Origin: Fibrobacterota bacterium
Lineage (GTDB): Bacteria; Fibrobacterota; Chitinivibrionia; Chitinivibrionales; FEN-1185
Direction: 5' to 3'
NCBI GenBank assembly: GCA_003165595.1
Contig: PLWQ01000006.1
Coordinates: 95,857 to 159,856, forward strand
DNA: 64,000 bases
Shown: positions 22,369 through 31,624 of the stretch, piece after piece
Numbering within the stretch: the first letter of the stretch is position 1
Layout of the letters: every line of letters begins with the position of its first letter
Notes under the pieces: generated by a model
The model's input: the letters and a program-made list of their open reading frames with translations, nothing else
What the model was told of the DNA's origin: nothing
Database searches by the model: none
Translations under genes and position numbers: made by a program

Positions 22369-24249
22369 TTACTGCGGACGCTCGGAAAGTTCTTCCCATC
22401 GACCATATGCTTCGCCGAGATCACGGTCGATTGTCGCGAGGCGTTCCTTTGACGTTGTTATGAAACCGGGCTTGCCGAAGCAGGCCGGGTCCGCCATCCG
22501 CATGCTGAGTTCCTCATGCTCTTTTTCCAGCTTCTCTATGAGAGCCGGCAATGAATCAAGTTCACGTTTTTCTTTAAAAGAAAGTTTTACTATCTCCGGT
22601 GTGACGGGAGCGGCAACCGATGTTTTTTTGCGCGTCGCTGCAGCCGCAGGTTTTTCCGGAAGTCCTGAAAGCGCTTTAGTGGCCTGCCAATCGTCATAGC
22701 CGCCCACGTATTCCTTCACTCTGCCGTTTCCTTCGAAAACAAGCGTGGCTGTTATCACATTATTCAGGAACTCCCGGTCGTGGCTGACGACAAGGACCGT
22801 ACCCGGATACGCAAGCAGGATTTCTTCGAGAAGCTCCAATGTCTCGGCGTCCAGGTCATTGGTGGGCTCGTCGAGCACCAAGACATTTGACGGCTGCGTG
22901 AACAGTCGTGCGAGCATAAGCCGGTTCCGCTCGCCGCCGGACAATTGCTTTACGGGACATTTGGCCCTGTCCGACGTAAAGAGAAAATCCTGAAGGTAGG
23001 CGATGACGTGTTTGGGCGCTCCATTGACAAACACGGTGTCGCCGCCGCCGGGCGCCACGTTTTCCCACACGGTCTTTTGCGGGTCGAGAATCTCCCGAAG
23101 CTGGTCGAAATATACCGGGGCAAGTTTTGTGCCGAAACGGATAGTCCCGGATTGCGGTTCCAATTTGCCAAGGAGCAGGTTGAGCAGCGTTGTTTTGCCG
23201 CAGCCGTTGGGCCCGATGATGCCGATGCGGTCACCGCGCATGATGGTCGTCGTAAGGTCCGCGATTATTGGAGTCCCATCGTAGGAAAATCGGATGTTTT
23301 CGGCCTCAAGCACACGATCGCCGGAACGCTGCGCCGTGCTGATTGCCATGGACACCGTCCCGGTACGTATCCGGCGTTTTTTCCGTTCGTCGCGCATTTT
23401 CAAAAGCGCGCGCACGCGGCCTTCGTTGCGGGTCCTCCGCGCCTTGATGCCCCGGCGTATCCACACTTCCTCCTGTGCGAGCTTCTTGTCGAACCGCGTC
23501 CATGCCATTTCCTCCGCGTCAAGTACAGCCTGCTTCCGGACAAGAAATGTACCGTAATCGCAGGACCAGTCTACAAGTCGTCCGCGGTCGAGTTCGATAA
23601 TACGCGTTGCGAGTCGCCGCAACAGCCGCCGGTCATGGGTGACGAAAAGTACCGTGAGCCTTGCACCGAGGATGAACGATTCAAGCCAGGCAATGGATTC
23701 GATGTCAAGATGGTTTGTGGGTTCGTCGAGGAGAAGCACGGTGGGTTCCGCAACGAGCGCACGCGCCAGCATCACGCGCCGGCGCATTCCTCCGGACAGG
23801 GTTTCGAAGCCCAAAGAACCGTCCAATCCTGTCTGGTCGAGCACCCGCTCCACGCTCGTCTGAATCTTCCAGCCGTCGTGCTGGTCGAGATGGTGGTGCA
23901 GTTTAAAAATCTTCTCCGGATCGCCATGAAGAGCGGTGAGACGATGCAGCAATGCGAGTTCTTCACCTCGTGTTCCTGCACCGCCGGCCACGACTTCAAA
24001 AACGCTTCCGGAAACCCCTGTTGGAACTTCCTGGGGAAGGTAAGCGATACGGATACCCGGGGCGACGATAATGTTCCCGGAATCGGGCGCCATTTCGCCG
24101 GCGATAATCTTCATGAACGTGGATTTGCCCGCGCCATTTCTCCCCAGAAAGCAGATGCGCTGGCCTTCCTGTATGTCCAGCGAAACGTTCTCGAGCAGCA
24201 GCGGACCGCCGAATGCAATGTTGATATTGTGAAGGCTGACAAGCGACAT
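22369..24249 (-). CDS. uup: ABC-F family ATPase, Uup type
   Basis: The 626-residue soluble protein has two ABC cassettes: Walker A GRNGAGKST, signature LSGGM, Walker B VLLLDEPTNHLD in the first; GPNGCGKTT, LSGGE, VLVLDEPTNDLD in the second. A charged linker joins them, and a C-terminal coiled-coil extension (~560-626, LSFKEKRELDSLPALIEKLE) is the Uup CTD that binds nucleic acid. ABC-F proteins act on the ribosome; Uup is linked to ribosome rescue/assembly and to transposon excision. ATG 24249 matches the family start, though no strong ribosome site precedes it; a frame to 24282 adds 11 non-conserved residues. No sign that this is an antibiotic-resistance ABC-F. Confidence 0.88.
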   Translation of the reverse strand: MSLVSLHNINIAFGGPLLLENVSLDIQEGQRICFLGRNGAGKSTFMKIIAGEMAPDSGNIIVAPGIRIAYLPQEVPTGVSGSVFEVVAGGAGTRGEELALLHRLTALHGDPEKIFKLHHHLDQHDGWKIQTSVERVLDQTGLDGSLGFETLSGGMRRRVMLARALVAEPTVLLLDEPTNHLDIESIAWLESFILGARLTVLFVTHDRRLLRRLATRIIELDRGRLVDWSCDYGTFLVRKQAVLDAEEMAWTRFDKKLAQEEVWIRRGIKARRTRNEGRVRALLKMRDERKKRRIRTGTVSMAISTAQRSGDRVLEAENIRFSYDGTPIIADLTTTIMRGDRIGIIGPNGCGKTTLLNLLLGKLEPQSGTIRFGTKLAPVYFDQLREILDPQKTVWENVAPGGGDTVFVNGAPKHVIAYLQDFLFTSDRAKCPVKQLSGGERNRLMLARLFTQPSNVLVLDEPTNDLDAETLELLEEILLAYPGTVLVVSHDREFLNNVITATLVFEGNGRVKEYVGGYDDWQATKALSGLPEKPAAAATRKKTSVAAPVTPEIVKLSFKEKRELDSLPALIEKLEKEHEELSMRMADPACFGKPGFITTSKERLATIDRDLGEAYGRWEELSERPQ

Positions 24250-24481
24250 GGAAGCATTATCTATTGAAGAACCCCGCCCCAAGTGGCGGGGATTGTCACT
24301 TCGTTCTTAAAGGTAAAGTGCTCGGGCCTTCGGCCCAATTTATTATTATAATCGCCTTTTCTTCCTTAACTGTGGAAACAATTTACTCTCTATTCGCCCG
24401 CTAACCTCGCGCAAAGTCGCGGGGACCGCGAATACAACCGGATGTACGCCCCAGTGAGCAGCCTGTAATGCGCGGGCTGTG
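24250..24481. repeat. Hairpin-bearing leader upstream of the ABC-F gene
   Basis: Two perfect hairpins lie just upstream of the ABC-F start: 24272-24291 (CCCCGCC, loop CCAAGT, GGCGGGG) and 24324-24336 (GGGCC, TTC, GGCCC). AT-rich sequence follows at 24337-24400. They may be dispersed hairpin elements or a leader structure of the minus-strand transcript; no T-tract accompanies them. Confidence 0.4.
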
Positions 24482-25516
24482 TTACTCAAAATGAACTGTT
24501 ATTCCCGAATCCGGCTTGAGCGCATTTTTCAATCCCGCGCTCGCCCACCCCACTTTGGCGCTGTCGATCAGGAACCCCTGCAAATCTCTTGACGCAAGAT
24601 ACTGGAGCGCCTGGCGGGCAGGCATGAGAAACGCAGTCTTGACAACAGCGTCAACCTGCAGCGGATCGTGACCCACCACCGTAGCGCTCATGTTGAGCGA
24701 GCCGGGCACGCCCGTGTTCGGATTGAACAGGTGGTGATACCGCTTGCCGTTGGCAAAGAAGCACCGTTCGTAGTCGCCGCTGGTGAACACGCACACGGTG
24801 CTGCAGGCAAGTGTCGCGATAAGGCTCTCGGGCCTGCGCGGGTCCTGGATGCCGATAATCCAGCTGTCTCGCGACGGCTTTTTCCCGCAGGCGATAAGGT
24901 CGCCGCCCGCATTGACGAGGAAGCTTGCGTGTCCCTGTGCCCGCAGGAACCGCTCCGCCTGCGTGAGCACATATCCTTTGGCAATGCCGCCAAAGTCAAG
25001 GTGCATGCCGGCGGGCATCACCAGAACGCTGTCCGAAACGAACCTGATGCGGCCGAAACCGATATTCGCCAGCACCGCGGCAAGCTCCGCAGATGTTGGA
25101 ACGTGATATTCTTCCTTCTGGTGAGATTCCAGGCCGTACAACAGCTTGAGCGGCTCAACGGTCACGTCGAACAGTCCCTTCGACAGGGCGAATTCGCTTC
25201 TGCAAACCGATAGTATACGGCGCAGCGTGCCGTTGACGGTCACCGTGGAATCGGTCCGGTGGTTGATCCGGTATATTTCACTTTCGGGTTTCGATATGGA
25301 CAGGCTGTCTTCGAGCCGGGCAAAGAGCGCCGCAAGCGAGTCGAGGTCCCTGTCGGCATGCGACGAAACGGAATACAGGGTCACAGAGATGACCGTATCG
25401 AGCGCGGAAAAATGCTTTGTATACTTCTTAGCCGATCCGCACGACAGGAGAAGCGCCGCGCACAGGAGAATTCCCGAACGCCTAGAGATCGACAGGAGCA
25501 ATGACTTTTTCACCAT
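24482..25516 (-). CDS. apbE: FAD:protein FMN transferase (ApbE), lipoprotein
   Basis: The 344-residue protein has a lipobox (LLLSC, acylated C26) and the ApbE fold. Metal- and FAD-binding landmarks are D174-FGGIAKG (DLGGIAKG in most members), N202-AGGDL, H262-LFNPNTG and D289-A in the DALxTA-like block. ApbE covalently attaches FMN to Thr of extracytoplasmic electron-transfer proteins. No FMN-acceptor protein (NqrC/RnfG type) is seen in the window, so the target lies elsewhere. ATG 25516 lies inside the end of the preceding permease gene (35-nt overlap), implying translational coupling with the ABC transporter. Confidence 0.9.
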   Translation of the reverse strand: MVKKSLLLSISRRSGILLCAALLLSCGSAKKYTKHFSALDTVISVTLYSVSSHADRDLDSLAALFARLEDSLSISKPESEIYRINHRTDSTVTVNGTLRRILSVCRSEFALSKGLFDVTVEPLKLLYGLESHQKEEYHVPTSAELAAVLANIGFGRIRFVSDSVLVMPAGMHLDFGGIAKGYVLTQAERFLRAQGHASFLVNAGGDLIACGKKPSRDSWIIGIQDPRRPESLIATLACSTVCVFTSGDYERCFFANGKRYHHLFNPNTGVPGSLNMSATVVGHDPLQVDAVVKTAFLMPARQALQYLASRDLQGFLIDSAKVGWASAGLKNALKPDSGITVHFE

Positions 25517-26144
25517 GAAAATCCTTTATTGCGCGCCAGAGAAACGCGGACCCGGCTGCAACCGTCAAAAGGAACAGAACCCATTCCTGCAGGGAAATGA
25601 ACTGTGCGGCGCCATAGTACAACGAGCACACGAGCACGACAAGAAACAAATTTGCAAAGGGCATGATCCTCGGGCTCGAAAAATGGATCGACATCCATGC
25701 GCCCGCCGCTGCGCCCATGAAGGCGCCGCCCATGTACAGAAGCATTCCCGAAAGCAGCGAGCGCACAAGAAACGGCTGAAGGCTTCCCACAGGCCACGCA
25801 AGCGACAAGAGCGAGCAAAGGACGCCAAGGCCTGCGGAGACAAGTACTACAAATGCAGTCTTGCCAAGTACGACCGCGTTCCGGGAAAAGCCGCAGGTAA
25901 GCAGGATCTCCATGGATCCGCTTATCCGTTCGGCAACGAACACCGAGTTGGCGAAACTGCTGCTCACAATAACCGAGAGAGACATCCACCAGATTGCGGA
26001 CATCAGGCCCGAACCGTTGACCGCATTGTACCTGGGAAGAAAACTCCAGATGCACACAAGCACCGCGTAGACGACGAAAACGCCCTTCTCGCTTCCGGTA
26101 AAGCAGGCCCATTCCTTTCTGAGAATCGTTCCGATCTTGTCCAA
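25482..26144 (-). CDS. ABC-2 type transporter permease
   Basis: The 220-residue protein has six hydrophobic segments (GVFVVYAVLVCIWSFL, SLSVIVSSSFANSVFVAERI with the conserved ERISGSMEILLT loop, VLGKTAFVVLVSAGLGVL, and three more). ERxxGxxExL is typical of ABC-2 permeases of the NosY/CcmB-like group. The start is TTG 26144, preceded by AAAGGA and by the stop of the ATPase gene (3-nt gap). It forms the membrane half of a transporter with the ATPase upstream, coupled to apbE downstream. The cargo is unknown. Confidence 0.83.
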   Translation of the reverse strand: MDKIGTILRKEWACFTGSEKGVFVVYAVLVCIWSFLPRYNAVNGSGLMSAIWWMSLSVIVSSSFANSVFVAERISGSMEILLTCGFSRNAVVLGKTAFVVLVSAGLGVLCSLLSLAWPVGSLQPFLVRSLLSGMLLYMGGAFMGAAAGAWMSIHFSSPRIMPFANLFLVVLVCSLYYGAAQFISLQEWVLFLLTVAAGSAFLWRAIKDFHGEKVIAPVDL

Positions 26145-26147
26145 GGC

Positions 26148-27083
26148 CTACGATCCTTTCGCGTCTTTGGAAATGATTCGCATCCTGTCCTTTATGCTGT
26201 CGGAATCAGGACACACCTCGGAGATCTCGCACCCGGCCTGCACCAGCGCCGATATCATCGCCGGAATCACCGCTTCCGGCCTGGCAACCGGAAAATGCCA
26301 GGCATTATTGTAGTGCTCAGCCGGGAAACCGCACGCCTCTTCGATTATCGTGCGGTACTTTTCGTCCGAGGCGCATCTGACAAGCCACGATCCCGTCTTT
26401 GTTCGCCCGCCGGTCGTGATGATTGAGATGCGGCGGTTGTGAAGCATGCCGACGCCGTCGCAGAGTTCCTCGATGGCCGGGAGCTGATGCGAGCTGATGA
26501 GCACGGTAGCGCCCCTGGACCGGGCCGTGCGAACAAGAGAATAGAAATGGTCAATGGCGTCCACGTCCAGCGCCACCGTGGGCTCGTCGAAAAAATACGC
26601 GTCGGGCCACGATAGAAAAGCACGGCAGATGCCGCACTGCATCTTTTGACCCCGCGACAGGTATTTAACCTTTGTGGCGGCCTTGCGCAATTCTCCGTGG
26701 ATGAAGGTGGTGTTCCAGTGCTCATCCACGTAGGCCTCAACCTGCTTCCACGGAATTCCCTTGGCATCCGCGAACAGCCTGAGATTGCGGGCGACGGTGA
26801 GGTTGCCGGCGAACCCGTCGTGCTCAAGAATGACGCCCAGCCTTCGGTAGTATTCCGGTTTGTGAATCCACGGGTCAAAGCCCAGCACTCGGGCCACGCC
26901 CCCGGAGGGCTTCAAAAGCCCAAGCAGCAGGCGGATAAACGTTGTCTTGCCGCTGCCGTTGAGCCCCACGAGTCCGAATACCGTCCCCGATTCGAGCACC
27001 AGTCCGGCATTCTCGAAAATGGCATGCGTACCGAAGCTTTTGTAAAGTCCTTCGACTTGAACGGTTGTGTGCGGCATAAGCAT
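26148..27083 (-). CDS. ABC transporter ATP-binding protein
   Basis: The 311-residue ATPase has Walker A GLNGSGKTT, a Q-loop region (GVILEHDG), Walker B AYFFDEPTVALD and H-loop SSHQ. The signature motif is YLSRGQKMQ rather than LSGGQ. The C-terminal ~90 residues (WLVRCASDEKYRTIIEEACG onward) form a regulatory extension common to NosF/CcmA-like ATPases. ATG 27083 (or 27077, two codons later) begins the family region; the longer frame to 27197 has no start signal. It is the first gene of an ATPase-permease-apbE operon and divergent from the gene at 27287. Confidence 0.87.
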   Translation of the reverse strand: MLMPHTTVQVEGLYKSFGTHAIFENAGLVLESGTVFGLVGLNGSGKTTFIRLLLGLLKPSGGVARVLGFDPWIHKPEYYRRLGVILEHDGFAGNLTVARNLRLFADAKGIPWKQVEAYVDEHWNTTFIHGELRKAATKVKYLSRGQKMQCGICRAFLSWPDAYFFDEPTVALDVDAIDHFYSLVRTARSRGATVLISSHQLPAIEELCDGVGMLHNRRISIITTGGRTKTGSWLVRCASDEKYRTIIEEACGFPAEHYNNAWHFPVARPEAVIPAMISALVQAGCEISEVCPDSDSIKDRMRIISKDAKGS

Positions 27084-27286
27084 GTAAAAATGGGTTATGC
27101 TCCCGCGGGGTTGCGGCAAATTGTAGTGTGCGCAGTGCGACCACGATACCGGGGGCGTTCCGGCGCCCATACCGAAAATGCTGTTCGCAACATTCATTGA
27201 CCCGATTAATCCCGGGATAATATGCTATTTTAGTGCCATCCACGAAATCGACAATTGCACTTCAACAGCATCGGGCAAGGCCGCAA

Positions 27287-28513
27287 ATGACGTTCTTTCG
27301 AATCGCTGCATGCGGCATGATTTTCGCAATCCTGTTCTTCCCCGTTTCCGGCTTCACGGCTCAAGAGCAACCCGATATTCTGTATCCCGGCATTTCCGCA
27401 CAGCAGCATGCCCTTGCACGGGAAGTGATGCACGAGTTTTTTGCGCAGCACTGGCTCAGGGCCGGAGGTCTTGCGCGCGATATGCGAAACCTGGAGCAAT
27501 CCGACAGCCTGCTCCCCTTGAGCGACATGCTTCGCTTTGCAATGCCGGCCTGGCGAATTATCAACAGCGAATTCGACTCACGCGGCCAGGGCGATTCGCT
27601 TTTCCGGGAACTTGAGCCGCTGCGACGCGATTGTCTTTGGATTCTTCACCATCGCCATTTTGCCGACTCCACCCTGCCGACGCGCATGTTCCTGGAAGCG
27701 GGGATCAATGGATTCAACGCAACGCTCATTATCCGGTCCAACCCGCTTGCCTCTCTGACGCAGGGCCTGCGGTCGTTTCGGACCCTCGATTCATTGCGAG
27801 CCATTGCTCCGCAAATCAAGGACCTCTACCTGGGCTTGGGACTTTTCCAATGCGCGCTTGCAAACGAACCGGGCATCATCGGTTTCGCGCTCCATCTTTT
27901 CGGCGGCCTGCACGTGAGTCTAGATTCCGGGCTTGCATATCTGCGCATCTGTTCGAACGAAGCTCTTTACACACAAGTCGGCGCAAAGGAATATCTTATT
28001 CAGTTTCTGTCGCCCTTCAATCACAACGAAGCTGGCGAGAAACAGGCGGTCTTCCGGTCGCTTGAACAGGAGTTTCCGGGAAACCCGTACTATGTCTTTC
28101 AGGAAATTGACGAACAAATGGCATTCCACCGTGAAAGCGCGTTTGAGAAAAGCACGTGCGACTGGGCGCTTGCGCAGATTGCCGGGTTCGACACCTCGAA
28201 TTCAACCACCAAACTGTATGCGAACTGCGTCAAGTGGCAGTGCACTGCGATCGACACATCTCTTGCTGCCACGCTCGGACCGCGCCCCTTTGGCGACAGA
28301 GAATGCCTGTCGTTCTATCCGGTTTTTCTGGAAGCCGCGAAGGCAAGGTATGTAATAGATTCAGACAGCAAACAAACCGTTGGCAAGCGAAGAAACGCTA
28401 TCCGGTCGTATCACGAGTTGCGAAACAGGGCGTACGTTGTCCTAAGGCGGTCGGAGATCAACCCCATGCTCCGGGAATACTACCTGTGGCATCTGGATGA
28501 CGGTTTGCCATGA
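27287..28513 (+). CDS. Exported protein of unknown function
   Basis: The 408-residue product begins at ATG 27287 (AAGG upstream) with a signal peptide (FFRIAACGMIFAILFFPVSG). The mature part is helical with repeated acidic/aromatic helices (HALAREVMHEFFAQHWLRAG, LYLGLGLFQCALANEPGIIG), suggesting an alpha-solenoid of TPR-like helices, but no canonical TPR consensus is visible. Four cysteines are scattered in the C-terminal half. No family recognised. It is divergent from the ABC operon and 163 nt upstream of the secreted GH2-like gene on the same strand. Confidence 0.75.
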   Translation: MTFFRIAACGMIFAILFFPVSGFTAQEQPDILYPGISAQQHALAREVMHEFFAQHWLRAGGLARDMRNLEQSDSLLPLSDMLRFAMPAWRIINSEFDSRGQGDSLFRELEPLRRDCLWILHHRHFADSTLPTRMFLEAGINGFNATLIIRSNPLASLTQGLRSFRTLDSLRAIAPQIKDLYLGLGLFQCALANEPGIIGFALHLFGGLHVSLDSGLAYLRICSNEALYTQVGAKEYLIQFLSPFNHNEAGEKQAVFRSLEQEFPGNPYYVFQEIDEQMAFHRESAFEKSTCDWALAQIAGFDTSNSTTKLYANCVKWQCTAIDTSLAATLGPRPFGDRECLSFYPVFLEAAKARYVIDSDSKQTVGKRRNAIRSYHELRNRAYVVLRRSEINPMLREYYLWHLDDGLP

Positions 28514-28676
28514 TCGGATGAGCAAGACAAAAGCCCAAAAAAGCGGAAGAATCATTATATTATGGTATGATCGATCGCAGGTCGCATTTCTGCCCTCGGT
28601 TGAAGGAGTATTACCAAACATTCGGCGTTCAGCATTTTACCTTAACCGTTTCATTACTCATCAAAAAGGGGGGAGT

Positions 28677-31520
28677 ATGGTTCGACGCATCACCACGCTC
28701 GCATTTGCGTGTGCACTTGCGGGCGCTTTTACAGGGTTCGGCCAGACATATACGCCGGATTCGAGCAACAGAGTAACCATTAATCTTGGCGCAACGGCCT
28801 GGAAGATGATCAAGTCCGACGCCGTTGGTGCGCAGGATCCGGCGTACAACGACGCTACCGGCCTCGACATCGGAATTCCTCACTGCATGGCCGAAGACCA
28901 GACATTTGTCAACAACACATCCGGCGGCGGCAATCTTCCCGGAGGTCCCTACTGGTATCGCAAGCATTTTACGCTCGACCCCAAATATTCGGGCAAGAAG
29001 GTGTTTCTTGAGTTTGAGGGAGTGCATCTGGGCTGCCAGGTGTATGTGAACGGCACCGTACTGCCCACTACCAGCACCATCAACCCCCAGGCAACGCACG
29101 TCATCGGGTTTGTCGGCTTTACAAACGACATAACCAGCATGGTAAAATTCGACGGAACAAACAACGTGATAGCGGTTCGCGTGGCCATGAACGCAGGCTG
29201 GTTTGCAGACCCGGGATTCTCTACGGTGTTCCGGTTCGGGCAGGGCAGCGGCGGACCGTTCCGCCCGGTATGGCTCCACCTGACAGACCCGGTGCATGTG
29301 CCCAGCAACGAATATTCAGGCCTCCAGCAGTGGGGTACGTATGTCGCAACGACGAGCCTCTCCGCCGACTTGTCGCAGGCGACCGTGCGAATTCTCACCA
29401 ACGTCCAGAACGACAACGCCGCGGCCCAGACGGTCACGGTTACGACCAAAGTGGTTGATGCGTCCAACAATAATGTCGTGCTTTCGCAGGACGCAACCCA
29501 CGCCATCGCGGCGGGATCGAACTTCATCTTCGATCAGACCGGCACCATCAACAGTCCAAAGCTGTGGTATCCCAATAACAGCCCTTACGGGAAGCCGAAC
29601 CTTCACAAGGTTTATCATATCATAAAGATTGGCGCCACGGTGGTGGACCTTGTCCAGAGCCCGCTCGGCATCCGCACCATCACATGGGACAAGAATTTCC
29701 CCTATATCAACGGCAAGAAGCAGTGCCTCTACGGCGCTTCGTCGCGGTACGATTACCCGGCGCTGGGCACGGCAGTGCCGCCTGCCATACAATGGCGCGA
29801 CGCCAAGATGCTCGCCGACATCGGCGGCAACCTGTGGCGGCCCGGCCATTCAACATGCAGCGAGACGTTTGTGGAAGCGTGCGATGCGTTCGGCATCATG
29901 ATCGTTCAGCCCAGCGGCGAGGGCGAAGGGGCATTCTCCGACGGAGCAAACGCGACCGCGTCACGGCTCATTCTCAAAAAAGAGATCCACAGGGACATGA
30001 TCATCCGTGACCGGAGCCATCCGTCCATTCTCGCATGGGAAGCCTCAAACGGCGACATGGATTCGCTGTTTGCCGATACGCTGCGGACCATCAGCACCAC
30101 ATGGGACTCGCTTGCGCCCAGAGTTATCGCCCTTCGCGGCAAGCCGTTTAAATCCGGCGTAATAGACCTTCACGGGTGCACGCTCACTGGCTGCGACGCG
30201 CAGCAGAAGCCACTGGGCAACAACATCAATTTCCCCTGGTGGGGTTCGGAATACTGGGGCAGGCACAGTTCGCGTTTTGCGTATGACTGGCAGGTGGATT
30301 TCTGTGGCGAATTCCTTCGCGACTGGGCCGGCGGCATAAAGAACAATTGCTTCGGCATGGTGCAATGGTATTTTATGGAAACCCCGGGCGAAACCGGGCC
30401 CTATGAGGAAGGCATAAGTTCCGACAATGCCAGGTCCTTCGGTTCCTCCATGACCGACTACAACCGTATTCCCAAGTATCTGTATTATCAGTACGGCGTG
30501 TGCTGGATACCCTATGCCCTGCAGCCGCGGATTGCGATCGCAAACCATTGGAATCGCTCCGGCTCCGTGCGGGTGGACGTATGGAGCAACTGTCCCAAGG
30601 TGCGTCTGAGCGTCAATGGCACGAGCGTTGGCGAACAAGTACCCAATGGCCAGCTTGGCGCCACCGGCGGTATTTCCGATGTGAGTAATGCGACGACGCA
30701 GTTGCCTTTCCAGTGCACGTTTACCGGCGTCGCGTGGCAGTCAGGCACGCTCAAGGCCGATGGCCTCGATGCCGGCGGCAATGTTGTCTGCACCGACCAG
30801 AAGGTAACAGCAGGAACTCCCGATCATATTGTGTTGACACAAGAACAGAACACGGTGATGCCGAACGGCCAGGCATTCAATGTTACGGCCAACGGTACGG
30901 ATGCCGCTCTCATAATGGCCACCATTGTCGACGCGAACGGCAACTGGTGCCCAACCGATTCCGGCAAGATCACCTGGACTGTTGCGGGCCCTGCCACGTA
31001 CCGCGGCGGCGCCGACCAGTTCGTGACGACCGGACAGGGGTACGGGTATCATGCGCCTCTCGACCCGGAACTCAACATCGAGGGCGGCAAGGCAATGGTC
31101 GCGGTGCGGTCGCAATTCACCACCGGAACCGTTACGGTGAGCGCAACGGCAACCGGAGTCACAAAACCCACGGCAAGCATTACCTACGACATCAAACCGG
31201 TTACCGACCCGGTGGTTGCGGAAAGCCCCGTGCGCCCCGCCTCGTTGCTCGGCTCCGGAGTGGCCGCCAGGATGTACGTAGCCGGCCGTCTAGTCAAATA
31301 CTACATCAGCGGCATCTCGGACGTTACGGTTGAAATCCTCAATGCGCACGGGCAGACCGTGCGGCAGTTGAAGGCGTCGCGGCAGTCGGCCGGATGGCAT
31401 TCCGTGATGATCGACGGGCAGACGCCCGGGGCGCAAGGCCGCACCGCCGGTGTCTACTTTGTTAAGCTGACGGCCAACGGAACCTCGCTGGCCGCGCAAA
31501 AAATGGTTGTCACACGCTGA
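28677..31520 (+). CDS. Secreted GH2-like glycosidase with C-terminal sorting domain
   Basis: The 947-residue product starts at ATG 28677 right after GGGGGGAG and has a signal peptide (TTLAFACALAGAFTGFG). It has the GH2 order: galactose-binding-like N-domain (~90-220; YWYRKHFTLD, GVHLGCQVYVNG), Ig-like domain, TIM barrel (~360-620; GASSRYDYPALG, LWRPGHSTCSETFVEACDAFG written in part), further Ig/Big-like domains and an ~80-residue FlgD/Por-type sorting domain (VTVEILNAHGQTVRQL, AGVYFVKLT). The putative nucleophile is E525 (WWGSEYWG). The acid/base block, normally W-x-x-G-N-E, reads W454-E-A-S-N458-G459-D460, so the usual Glu is replaced by Gly. Probably a polysaccharide-active exported enzyme; the substrate (galactoside, mannoside or glucosaminide) is not determinable. 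Confidence 0.83.
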   Translation: MVRRITTLAFACALAGAFTGFGQTYTPDSSNRVTINLGATAWKMIKSDAVGAQDPAYNDATGLDIGIPHCMAEDQTFVNNTSGGGNLPGGPYWYRKHFTLDPKYSGKKVFLEFEGVHLGCQVYVNGTVLPTTSTINPQATHVIGFVGFTNDITSMVKFDGTNNVIAVRVAMNAGWFADPGFSTVFRFGQGSGGPFRPVWLHLTDPVHVPSNEYSGLQQWGTYVATTSLSADLSQATVRILTNVQNDNAAAQTVTVTTKVVDASNNNVVLSQDATHAIAAGSNFIFDQTGTINSPKLWYPNNSPYGKPNLHKVYHIIKIGATVVDLVQSPLGIRTITWDKNFPYINGKKQCLYGASSRYDYPALGTAVPPAIQWRDAKMLADIGGNLWRPGHSTCSETFVEACDAFGIMIVQPSGEGEGAFSDGANATASRLILKKEIHRDMIIRDRSHPSILAWEASNGDMDSLFADTLRTISTTWDSLAPRVIALRGKPFKSGVIDLHGCTLTGCDAQQKPLGNNINFPWWGSEYWGRHSSRFAYDWQVDFCGEFLRDWAGGIKNNCFGMVQWYFMETPGETGPYEEGISSDNARSFGSSMTDYNRIPKYLYYQYGVCWIPYALQPRIAIANHWNRSGSVRVDVWSNCPKVRLSVNGTSVGEQVPNGQLGATGGISDVSNATTQLPFQCTFTGVAWQSGTLKADGLDAGGNVVCTDQKVTAGTPDHIVLTQEQNTVMPNGQAFNVTANGTDAALIMATIVDANGNWCPTDSGKITWTVAGPATYRGGADQFVTTGQGYGYHAPLDPELNIEGGKAMVAVRSQFTTGTVTVSATATGVTKPTASITYDIKPVTDPVVAESPVRPASLLGSGVAARMYVAGRLVKYYISGISDVTVEILNAHGQTVRQLKASRQSAGWHSVMIDGQTPGAQGRTAGVYFVKLTANGTSLAAQKMVVTR

Positions 31521-31578
31521 TTTTCTTGATCGGCCGTTTGATTTGTTTCGAGGCGGAGAGCAACGCAAAGATTCATGC

Positions 31579-31600
31579 GAGGCTCTTCGCCTCTCGTTTT
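31579..31600. terminator. Possible terminator between convergent genes
   Basis: A 5-bp stem (GAGGC, loop TCTTC, GCCTC, 31579-31593) is followed by TCGTTTT on the plus strand, 60 nt after the GH2-like gene and before the end of the convergent SGNH gene. The stem is short, so support is weak. Confidence 0.3.
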
Positions 31601-31624
31601 GCGCACAGCAGAGACCGGCGTATC

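Noticed and set aside
22369-24249. Antibiotic-resistance ABC-F protein
   Set aside because: The C-terminal coiled-coil extension and overall pattern fit Uup, not the resistance ABC-F groups.
22945-24267. 440-residue open frame on the plus strand, antisense to the ABC-F gene
   Set aside because: It mirrors a well-conserved gene on the other strand, has no start signal and its translation shows no domain. Long antisense frames are expected at this GC content.
25146-26426. 426-residue plus-strand frame antisense to the apbE/permease genes
   Set aside because: Shadow of three real overlapping genes; composition (Arg/His/Lys-rich) is typical of antisense translation.
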